Source: a virus. Taken from it: 22,013 nt of DNA. This document shows positions 15,762-22,013 of the stretch, in pieces. The DNA is taken from the IMG/VR virus record IMGVR_UViG_3300010334_000318, positions 1-22,013 of that record. One strand, 5' to 3'. The position numbers were made by a program, and so were the translations under genes. Each line of letters opens with the position of its first letter. Position 1 is the stretch's first letter. The notes beneath the pieces are model-generated. The model was not told where the DNA came from and made no database searches. It was given only the letters and a program-made list of their open reading frames with translations.

Positions 15762-15777
15762 TACATATAAATACTCA

Positions 15778-17451
15778 TTAAGATTCTTTTCTTAATGAGC
15801 CATCATAAAATTCAAATCTATCATGTTCTGTTGGTGTCATTAACAACATTGCTGGTGTAATATTTCCTTTAATTGTTTCTTGGAACATATAACTCATCCA
15901 AGTTTGTTCAAATGGTCTTGCCCATGTTGTTTCTAAGAACATTTTTTTGTTTCCATGACGTGTAACCACTTGTGGCCAATTACAATAATAAATTTCACCA
16001 TCAATAAATGGGACTCCATTGTATGTTCTAATATTTTTGAATCTTGTTTTTGGAGCATTTGGGTCTTGTCCGTGAACAGGTAATGTTGGTTTTTCAGGCC
16101 AATGTTTTACTCTAAAATCTTGTGGTACATTATACCAAGACCATTGTATTCCATTATCACCAAAAAATTCTGAATAATTAAACTTTAAAAAGTCATAGTG
16201 ATATTTTTTTACAATTTCTATTGTATTTTTGTATAAATTTTGTGCGAATCTGTTAAATCCATTTCTACAAACCTCACCTTTATTAGGATAGAAGAACATG
16301 TCATCCTCAAAGAAGAAGTAAAAATCAAATCCATTTTCTTCTGAGTGTTCAGCAATCCATTGTCTACCACCACAAATACCTAAATTGTCTTTCTTAATAT
16401 GTTCAAAACCATATTTTTCACAAAGTTCCGAGTATTTCTCGGTAGTTGATAAATCTGAAGAATTATCTAATAAAAACTTCTTTGGTTTGTTAATAAAATC
16501 CATATCATAAACTTCCATAGATTTCATTAATGTTTCAAATTGGTTTGGACTATTAAATGTTATTACATATAACGCTGAGTTATTATTGTCTAAGTCATCA
16601 TTTAATGTTGTATTTACTGACTTACATTTTTTTTCTAATTTATCATCTTTTAAATCTTCAAAAAATTTACCAAACAATCCATTACCTTCAATTTCAAAAT
16701 AATCAATAATGTCCGAGTGTTTATAACACATAATTGTGAATATTGATTCTTCAGTTCCCATTAAATTTTGTGATAAAGTTGAACTTAATAGGTTATAATA
16801 AATTCCATTAATATCACCAATTAGACTTTTTGGACCACCAAAAAAACCACCACGGGCAACCATATCAACTTTCGTTCCCGCAATTTGATTTATATTGTCA
16901 TATGTAAAACCATGTATTTCTGTATTGGCTTCGTATGGGAAACAAACAAAACTAAATTTGTTTGTATATTTTGATAATTTATTCAGAACTTTATCGTGAG
17001 TAAAATACCCTGGATGTACGGTATTAGTTAATCCAGCGTCAATCCAAAACATTTGTTCTGAATCAAACGAGTCCATAATTTTAGCATCATTAAGTAAAAA
17101 CACTTTAGACATTACCAATGGATTATACAATTCTAATTTCGCTTGTGTTGATTCTGATAACCAACCTGCTTGATTGTACCAATTTGGGTTTGTTCTAATT
17201 TCTTGAATTTTATCATAAAATTCATTTTTAAACCAATCTTGAGAACGGGTAATAAACATCGTATTTTCACGAGTTCTTCTTTCAAAAACAAATGATTCTA
17301 ATTCAGAATCACCGAAAATAATCATATTATTTTCTACTTGTAATAGTTGTTCAAACTTATCTAAATAATGTTGAAAAGAACGTGACCATCCTTCTGATAA
17401 TCCGTCTCTTTTAATATTCCAAAGTCCTGTTACTAAAGTTAATCCGCTCAT
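15778..17451 (-). CDS. two-domain glycosyltransferase (YibB/HtrL-like plus GT-A domain)
   Basis: The product is 557 residues. Residues 1-265 resemble the HtrL/YibB family: a VTGLWNIKRDG start, SRSFQHYLDKFEQLL, WIDAG (137-141, a possible metal/nucleotide-binding Asp), GGFFGGPKS (201-209) and GTEESIFTI (232-240). A linker (about 265-292) leads to a second domain that starts ALYVITFNSPNQFETLMKSM and has FFFEDDMFF with E382-D383-D384, a DxD-type metal-binding motif of GT-A glycosyltransferases. The chain thus looks like two sugar transferases in one protein, which would act in the cytoplasm. The start overlaps the stop of the upstream methyltransferase gene (ATGA). It is the last gene of the glycan island. 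Acceptor and donor sugar are unknown. Confidence 0.75.
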   Translation of the reverse strand: MSGLTLVTGLWNIKRDGLSEGWSRSFQHYLDKFEQLLQVENNMIIFGDSELESFVFERRTRENTMFITRSQDWFKNEFYDKIQEIRTNPNWYNQAGWLSESTQAKLELYNPLVMSKVFLLNDAKIMDSFDSEQMFWIDAGLTNTVHPGYFTHDKVLNKLSKYTNKFSFVCFPYEANTEIHGFTYDNINQIAGTKVDMVARGGFFGGPKSLIGDINGIYYNLLSSTLSQNLMGTEESIFTIMCYKHSDIIDYFEIEGNGLFGKFFEDLKDDKLEKKCKSVNTTLNDDLDNNNSALYVITFNSPNQFETLMKSMEVYDMDFINKPKKFLLDNSSDLSTTEKYSELCEKYGFEHIKKDNLGICGGRQWIAEHSEENGFDFYFFFEDDMFFYPNKGEVCRNGFNRFAQNLYKNTIEIVKKYHYDFLKFNYSEFFGDNGIQWSWYNVPQDFRVKHWPEKPTLPVHGQDPNAPKTRFKNIRTYNGVPFIDGEIYYCNWPQVVTRHGNKKMFLETTWARPFEQTWMSYMFQETIKGNITPAMLLMTPTEHDRFEFYDGSLRKES

Positions 17452-18080
17452 AATTCTTTTCTCCTACAAGTCCAAACAACATTTTCAAATGTATCTTTAT
17501 CATAGATGTTTAAATTATTTTCTTCAGACGCTTTTGATATATCGGAATCCGCAATTTCATGCCAATTCCAAATTTTATTTTGAATTTTTGTTTCAAAGAC
17601 TTCTTTATTTTCGGCATAATCATGAGCCAAAATAAAATCACCATTTTTAATGTATTTTGAAATTACATTAAATTCTCCAATTTTCCATCCACCATCACAC
17701 AATACAATTGTAATACCATCTTGTTGAATATAATCTTTAACTTCTTGGTCAAAATCTATAAACCCATCAGTAAAAATGTTTTCTACACGAATGTCTACAC
17801 CACGAGCAATAATATCATCATACCAAGGATGTCTATTAATATCATAACTTCTAATGTTAGTATTCAAATTAAGTTCATCACAAACAATCTTTAAAAAAGT
17901 TGTAAATCCCCCCAATGAAGTTCCAATTTCTAATATTCTTTTTGGTTTTACATCTTTAATAAAATTATAAAACACTTCAAACGCGCCATGATATTGTTGT
18001 GCGGTGTGTCCTTGAAACCCTGATAAACTATCATTCGCATCAAGGTTAGTAAATTTTGTTATATTTTCTTGTATATTCAT
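17448..18080 (-). CDS. class I SAM-dependent methyltransferase
   Basis: This 210-residue protein has a standard Rossmann methyltransferase core: RILEIGTSLGG (motif I, 48-58, SAM binding), SYDIN with D80 at the end of strand 2 (ribose binding), IVLCDGGWK (125-133) in the strand-4 position, and DFILAHDYAEN (148-158). The 'LCDGGW' plus 'AHDY' pair resembles the cephalosporin hydroxylase/CmcI and Methyltransf_24 type proteins, found in polysaccharide and natural product clusters. It has no membrane segment. It lies 5 bases after a GT-A gene and overlaps the next glycosyltransferase by 4 bases (ATGA), which points to coupled translation and O-methylation of a sugar or glycan. The acceptor is unknown. 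Confidence 0.75.
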   Translation of the reverse strand: MNIQENITKFTNLDANDSLSGFQGHTAQQYHGAFEVFYNFIKDVKPKRILEIGTSLGGFTTFLKIVCDELNLNTNIRSYDINRHPWYDDIIARGVDIRVENIFTDGFIDFDQEVKDYIQQDGITIVLCDGGWKIGEFNVISKYIKNGDFILAHDYAENKEVFETKIQNKIWNWHEIADSDISKASEENNLNIYDKDTFENVVWTCRRKEL

Positions 18081-18085
18081 ATTAT

Positions 18086-18799
18086 TTAAAATCTTACGTG
18101 TAAATTACCTGCTTTATCATGAAACTCAAAACAAGATGGTATGTGACCTCTAAAACTATCCCAATCCCACTTCATTTCAGCTTCTAATGCTGATACACCA
18201 ATATCAAATCCATCAGGGTAATTTCTTATATTATTGTGTATTGAATACCATAAAAACTCTTCCCATCTTCTCACAAAATATCTAAATTTCCAATTGTTTT
18301 TAAACACCATAAATTGTTCATTAACAACGTGAGCTTCATCCCACTTTGTGTGTTCAAACACATGATAATCAACCATTTTTCTATCAAAAAAACAACCACT
18401 CATATTTTTTTTATGGTCACCAATTTTAGAAGGTCTTTCAAATAAAAAATCTAAATTATTCTTTTCCATATGATTGAACATATTAAATAATTTATCCTCA
18501 CTAAAATTTTCTGTCATCCTCCAATCGGCATCATTGTATATTATGTAGTCATACCCTTTATCCAAACAATGTTTTAATGACAAAACTTTTAAGTTTAAGA
18601 AAAATGAAAAACCTGGATTTCCATCATCATATCTGTCTAATTTAAATAAATCTAAATTAACTTTTGGACCAACTTCACAAAGTTCGTTAGTTGTAATATT
18701 AAAATCCGCTGAACATTTTTCGCTATATTTTGTATAACACTCAGAAGCGTTTTTAACGTAAGATTCACCTACAGCTAATGTTGTAAAAATATATTTCAT
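18086..18799 (-). CDS. GT-A-type glycosyltransferase
   Basis: This is a 237-residue protein beginning MKYIFTTLAVGESYVKNA, the first strand and loop of a nucleotide-sugar binding GT-A fold. YDYIIYNDADWR (83-94) contains D90-A-D92, the DxD motif that holds metal and the sugar nucleotide. Residues 112-150 (KNNLDFLFERPSKIGDHKK then SGCFFDRKMVDYH) and the C-terminal segment SALEAEMKWDWDSFRGH are consistent with an acceptor site. No signal peptide or membrane helix is seen, so it probably works in the cytosol. Its start overlaps the stop of the GT10 gene (TAATG), so the two are coupled. The exact family and sugar cannot be named. Confidence 0.65.
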   Translation of the reverse strand: MKYIFTTLAVGESYVKNASECYTKYSEKCSADFNITTNELCEVGPKVNLDLFKLDRYDDGNPGFSFFLNLKVLSLKHCLDKGYDYIIYNDADWRMTENFSEDKLFNMFNHMEKNNLDFLFERPSKIGDHKKNMSGCFFDRKMVDYHVFEHTKWDEAHVVNEQFMVFKNNWKFRYFVRRWEEFLWYSIHNNIRNYPDGFDIGVSALEAEMKWDWDSFRGHIPSCFEFHDKAGNLHVRF

Positions 18800-19782
18800 T
18801 ATGACTCAACAATTTTTTCTAAGAAATTAAGGGTATAATCAAAACTATAATAATCAGGTAATTTGTTATCTACAAAAATTGGAGATTCAATATACTTTCT
18901 ATGTAATGTTTCGTTATTATCAATTTCTTTAACTAAAGATAAAAAGTCATTTAAATCAGTAAAGTCGTGTAAATTAATAAAACTTTCAGGATTAAAACCT
19001 TCTTCTAAAATGTGTTTATTACCAAAAAATATTGGAATTGCCCCACTAAAAAATGCGTGGTATATTTTTTCTTGTAAAATATAATCGGTATTTGTGTAGT
19101 GAATTGACATATTAAATTTGTATTTTTGAAACAAACCTATTTTTTCTCTATAAGTCAATCCATCAATTCTACCAAGATATAAGTGATTTTGCCATTGGTA
19201 TTTATTTAAAGTGTCATCACCCTGTAATGTTTGTCTCCAAGGACCTGAAGAACTAACCATTTTATATTCCGATAATTTATCAAAGACCTCACCCCTAAAA
19301 TCATTATTTGAAGCTTGAGTAATTGAACAAAAACCAGTATTTCTTTTTGATATTACATCAAAATTTCTTTTTTCGGTTAACCAATTTAAAGGACTATCAA
19401 CTAACCTTGCCTCATTGTATAAAGTCCACACATCAAAAACACCTGATGGTTGTCTCAAGTATCTTTCGTGTTCAAATTTATTATATCCCAAAGCCCATTG
19501 ATTTTCATTTGATAAGATTGGACTTCTAAAATCCGCAACCTCACCTGATACATATAAAAATTTTTTATTCTTATCAGATTGATTATGATTTGTTTGTAAT
19601 TGACCTGTATACGTATCAATTTGACTTTCATTGTAATTTAAATCAGAGTGTATTACAATATCAGGATTTATTGGGTCAATAATTACATTATATTTCTTTG
19701 ATAAAATAAATTTGAAATAGTTCATCCAACTATGTTGACCAACATTTGGAAACCCTTGTCTGGTTATTCTAATTGTTTTCAT
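18799..19782 (-). CDS. GT10-like fucosyltransferase
   Basis: This 327-residue protein has the core GT10 (alpha-1,3/1,4-fucosyltransferase) signature: YKFNMSIHYTNTDYILQEKI (221-240), then YHAFFSGAIPIFFGN (241-255). It matches the family pattern 'K-F-x-x-x-x-E/H-N/Y-x-x-x-x-Y-x-x-E-K-x-x-x-A-x-x-x-G-A-x-P-x-x-x-G', with E238-K239 and G247. GDP-fucose is the usual donor. The N-terminal half (residues 1-160) provides the acceptor-binding domain and includes FLYVSGEVADFRSP. The start overlaps the PLOD-like gene by 14 bases, so translation is coupled. The donor would need to come from the host, or from a gene outside this window. The acceptor is unknown. Confidence 0.8.
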   Translation of the reverse strand: MKTIRITRQGFPNVGQHSWMNYFKFILSKKYNVIIDPINPDIVIHSDLNYNESQIDTYTGQLQTNHNQSDKNKKFLYVSGEVADFRSPILSNENQWALGYNKFEHERYLRQPSGVFDVWTLYNEARLVDSPLNWLTEKRNFDVISKRNTGFCSITQASNNDFRGEVFDKLSEYKMVSSSGPWRQTLQGDDTLNKYQWQNHLYLGRIDGLTYREKIGLFQKYKFNMSIHYTNTDYILQEKIYHAFFSGAIPIFFGNKHILEEGFNPESFINLHDFTDLNDFLSLVKEIDNNETLHRKYIESPIFVDNKLPDYYSFDYTLNFLEKIVES

Positions 19783-20473
19783 TTAAAGTTTGTGTTAATT
19801 TAATGGTATTTTCATTATGTGGACCATTATCATGTATAATATAGGCATCCAAATTTAAAAGTGAAACTTCCCCATTTTCTATCTTAACACTATCTTTAGT
19901 GTCTAAAGTACTAAAGAAAAAATCACGTTCTTGGTCAATAATAATATCATCGTGAAGTATATATTGAATTGTCCATCTACCTTGGTCATCAATTCCTGTT
20001 TGATATTCTTTTTCAATAATATCTTTTAGATGGTCTACAATTTTATCTGTATATCCAAAATAAGTACCAGAATTTAAATACTTACTTTCATTTATAGCTC
20101 TTTTATTCTCATACAAATGAGTATAGTTTGTTGGTGGCCATAAACCTTTTTCAGCCCCCATAATAAGACTACAATTTAAAGATTGAAACTTTTCTATAAT
20201 ACCCTCAGGTGATTTAATAAAGTTGGTATCTGTAGCATCTAAAAATAGAATATAATCATATTTCCCAACAATGTTTGATTCAATATATTCTAATACTTTT
20301 ACTGTTTTATAAAAGTATAATTTATCATAATAAGAACCATCTGTAATCAAACCAGAATTTCTTACAACATGAATATCTTCAGGTGAAAAATACTTTAAAG
20401 CATTCTTATAAAAAGAAGGTTCATAATATTCGGGGTAGTCAAATAAAGCCGTTATTAACGCAATATTTTTCAT
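19769..20473 (-). CDS. PLOD/procollagen-type (GT25-like) glycosyltransferase
   Basis: This 234-residue protein has the motif set of the glycosyltransferase domain of procollagen lysyl hydroxylases (LH3/PLOD) and relatives: YILFLDATDTNF with D79-x-x-D82 (metal/nucleotide binding), IMGAEKGLWPP (104-114), YLNSGTYFGYTD (132-143), IDDQGRWT (161-168) and a C-terminal IIHDNG (212-217). The 'AE-x-x-x-WP', 'YLNSG' and 'DDQ' motifs together are distinctive. These enzymes transfer hexoses to hydroxylysine or sugar acceptors; viral members exist in large DNA viruses. No membrane segment is present. It follows the methyltransferase gene after 1 base and overlaps the GT10 gene by 14 bases. The real acceptor here is unknown. 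Confidence 0.75.
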   Translation of the reverse strand: MKNIALITALFDYPEYYEPSFYKNALKYFSPEDIHVVRNSGLITDGSYYDKLYFYKTVKVLEYIESNIVGKYDYILFLDATDTNFIKSPEGIIEKFQSLNCSLIMGAEKGLWPPTNYTHLYENKRAINESKYLNSGTYFGYTDKIVDHLKDIIEKEYQTGIDDQGRWTIQYILHDDIIIDQERDFFFSTLDTKDSVKIENGEVSLLNLDAYIIHDNGPHNENTIKLTQTLNENN

Positions 20474-20474
20474 A

Positions 20475-21113
20475 TTAATTACTTGAAATCTGTTTATAGA
20501 ATTGTTTGATTAAATCACCATCACTATGGAAAATATTGTCTTGTGCGAAAAATTTATAAGGAATTTCATCTTCCCAAAAAACAACAAGTTCATTACCTAA
20601 ATTATTTTCTAAAACTTTATCAGTCTCTTCAAAAACCTCAATGAATGGGTATTTTGGGTATATACAAATCATGTCATCTTTTACATCAATAATTTGTTTA
20701 TGATGAGCATTACCCCTATATTTGTTGTCCCATAAAAACATAAACTCATTATATTTTGATGGGATTGCTATATAACCCTTCTTAGATATTTTAGGTAGTA
20801 ATTCTAATAAATCTGTTGGTGTTATTACATCTTCTAATGTGTGTGAACAGATACTGTAATCAAACTTACCGTGTTCCGCAACATAGTTTAATAACTCAGT
20901 CCAGGTGTTTTTATTTTGAATGTTAAAATCAAAAAATTTAACACCCTCTTGTTCTATTTTAACAATGTCGGCAACAAATTTACATTCAGGATATGACCAA
21001 AATTGTAAAGAAGCACCAATATCAATTGTTTTATAGTTGTTATCTGATATTAATTTTTTTACGTCACCGATTAGGTTCTTAACAGAACCATTATATTGCC
21101 AATGTGTTATCAT
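20475..21113 (-). CDS. SAM-dependent methyltransferase-like protein
   Basis: This is a 212-residue protein with a methyltransferase-like core: TIDIGASLQFWSYP (29-42) in the motif I position, VADIV (47-51) at strand 2, FFDFNIQN (60-67), FDYSICSHTLEDV (84-96) as the usual strand 4 with the following helix, and GYIAIPS (113-119) for strand 5. The glycine-rich loop is poorer (GAS rather than GxGxG), so SAM binding is likely but not certain. The C-terminal part (about 120-212), with NEFMFLWDNKYRGNAHHKQII, has no match that I recognise and may be the substrate-binding side. Its start overlaps the FkbM-type gene by 23 bases, and the next gene begins one base after its stop, so it is part of the same operon. 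Confidence 0.6.
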   Translation of the reverse strand: MITHWQYNGSVKNLIGDVKKLISDNNYKTIDIGASLQFWSYPECKFVADIVKIEQEGVKFFDFNIQNKNTWTELLNYVAEHGKFDYSICSHTLEDVITPTDLLELLPKISKKGYIAIPSKYNEFMFLWDNKYRGNAHHKQIIDVKDDMICIYPKYPFIEVFEETDKVLENNLGNELVVFWEDEIPYKFFAQDNIFHSDGDLIKQFYKQISSN

Positions 21114-21720
21114 ATTTTTTGTTTAAGAATAGTATATCTTGTTGAATTAATTCGTAGGTCAAAGGATGATTTATGTTTCCAATAAGTTCAACAGGTTTAA
21201 AACCCAAGTTATCCATATATTCATAAACAAATTCTTTTGTGGGGGCATTTTGATTGTACTCCATTAAAGATACTTCCATTAGAATACCTTTAGCCTCTTT
21301 AATGATATCTAACCCACCATTTATAATATCAATTTCAGAACCTTGAACATCAATTTTAATTAAATCAAATGTTTGATTGTTTAAAAGATTAGAAAGAGTT
21401 TTAGTTTGTTTTTTTTCTACAATAATTTGGTCATCATCATAAAAAGACGTATTTTCACGATAAATTGAATTACCCGTACATATTGGTTCGTTTTTTCTAA
21501 TGTATAAATCAACTTCTTTTTCAGAATCACTCAATAAACAAATTGAATAATCAACATTAAATGTTTCCAATACTACTTCACAACTTTCACTACCCTCAAC
21601 TAAATAATAATATGAATTTGGAAATATATTTTTAATTTCATTATAAAATTGACCAACATTTGCTCCAATATCCAAAATAGATTTTGGTTCAAAATATTTT
21701 TTAATACTCTCTAAACTCAT
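21091..21720 (-). CDS. FkbM-family methyltransferase
   Basis: This 209-residue protein has the FkbM pattern: SILDIGANVGQFYNEI (14-29, motif I SAM loop), YLVEGS (39-44, strand 2 acidic residue), a GNSIY turn (83-87) and FDLIKIDVQGSEIDII (118-133), the hallmark 'IKIDVQGxE' motif of the family, followed by GILMEVS (145-151). FkbM-type enzymes methylate hydroxyl groups of polyketides, sugars and glycans. The protein is complete and cytosolic. It follows the partial upstream gene by 3 bases and overlaps the next methyltransferase-like gene by 23 bases, an arrangement that suggests translational coupling in one operon. Confidence 0.85.
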   Translation of the reverse strand: MSLESIKKYFEPKSILDIGANVGQFYNEIKNIFPNSYYYLVEGSESCEVVLETFNVDYSICLLSDSEKEVDLYIRKNEPICTGNSIYRENTSFYDDDQIIVEKKQTKTLSNLLNNQTFDLIKIDVQGSEIDIINGGLDIIKEAKGILMEVSLMEYNQNAPTKEFVYEYMDNLGFKPVELIGNINHPLTYELIQQDILFLNKKYDNTLAI

Positions 21721-21723
21721 AAA

Positions 21724-22013
21724 TTATTTAAAATAAACAACACCAGTTCCTGTTAAGTGACCAATGTTTGTAATATCATATTTTTCTTTGGTGATTGAAC
21801 CCCAAAATCTTTCCATTTCAAAATTCAAATGAATATCATCAAGTAACAAATAACCTTTATAGTTAATTGACACCAAATGGTCATAAAATTCTTTTTCAAA
21901 TGTACCATCGTGGTAAGTGTCCAACATAATATATTTTGAACCTAAAATAACACTGTTGTAATTACCGTTTAATACATTATCAATAATAAACTCAGCGTTT
22001 AATGGTGTGTAAT
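21724..22013 (-). CDS. C-terminal fragment of a methyltransferase-like protein (partial)
   Basis: The frame is open to the right edge of the window, so the 5' part of the gene is missing and the ATG at 21925-21927 is internal. About 95 residues are present. The visible part includes FIIDNVLNGNYNSVILG, YIMLDTYHDGTFEKEFYDHL, YKGYLLLDDIHLN and a final LTGTGVVYF. The 'LDTYHDGTFExxF' and 'GYLLLDDIHL' segments are in the places of strands 4 and 5 of a class I SAM methyltransferase, as in other methyltransferases that handle glycans or small molecules. It lies 3 bases before the FkbM gene and is the first visible member of the island. Confidence 0.5.
   Translation of the reverse strand, partial: YTPLNAEFIIDNVLNGNYNSVILGSKYIMLDTYHDGTFEKEFYDHLVSINYKGYLLLDDIHLNFEMERFWGSITKEKYDITNIGHLTGTGVVYFK

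Noticed and set aside
1-22013. tRNA genes, CRISPR arrays, insertion sequences or integrase/attachment sites.
   Set aside because: I saw no cloverleaf, direct-repeat array, transposase motif or integrase gene in the sequence.

Overview
The window is a segment of the late/structural region of a T4-related contractile-tailed phage (myovirus). It is AT-rich, densely packed and has very short intergenic gaps. Recognisable T4-type proteins are the tail sheath (gp18), tail tube (gp19), a family B DNA polymerase (gp43), and probable counterparts of gp13, gp14, gp15 and gp26. The proteins are diverged and carry extra domains and insertions, which suggests a 'far-T4' lineage rather than a close T4 relative. 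Few genes have a Shine-Dalgarno sequence and leaders are A/T-rich. This, together with surface-sugar enzymes such as a GT10 fucosyltransferase, points to a Bacteroidota host; that is an inference.

Layout. Positions 1-7660 (minus strand, read right to left) carry the neck/tail module: gp14-like neck protein, gp15-like sheath stabiliser, a very large sheath, a HAD-type phosphatase, the tail tube, a gp26-like tail-assembly-chaperone candidate with a +1-frame extension, and the N-terminus of a probable tape measure cut by the window edge. A small plus-strand ribbon-helix-helix protein sits in the gap upstream of the sheath. Positions 7700-12546 (plus strand) carry a SNF2-type helicase, a superoxide dismutase fused to a PD-(D/E)XK nuclease-like domain, a gp13-like neck protein and a small beta-rich protein. 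Positions 12523-15258 (minus) hold the DNA polymerase with its own sigma70-like promoter. Positions 15354-22013 (minus) hold a small structural-looking protein and a tightly overlapping run of four glycosyltransferase genes and three complete plus one partial methyltransferase-like genes.

How it fits together. The neck, sheath, tube, chaperone and tape measure genes would build the contractile tail; the polymerase and helicase serve DNA replication/repair. The glycosyltransferase/methyltransferase island could decorate virion proteins (the sheath has a large Ser/Thr/Gly/Tyr-rich insertion) or alter host surface glycans. The most unusual items are the SOD-nuclease fusion, the frameshifted chaperone extension, an intrinsic terminator whose T-tract ends at a start codon, and the glycan-modification island. 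A motif TATTTATA recurs just upstream of several transcription units on both strands and may be the late promoter or part of it.
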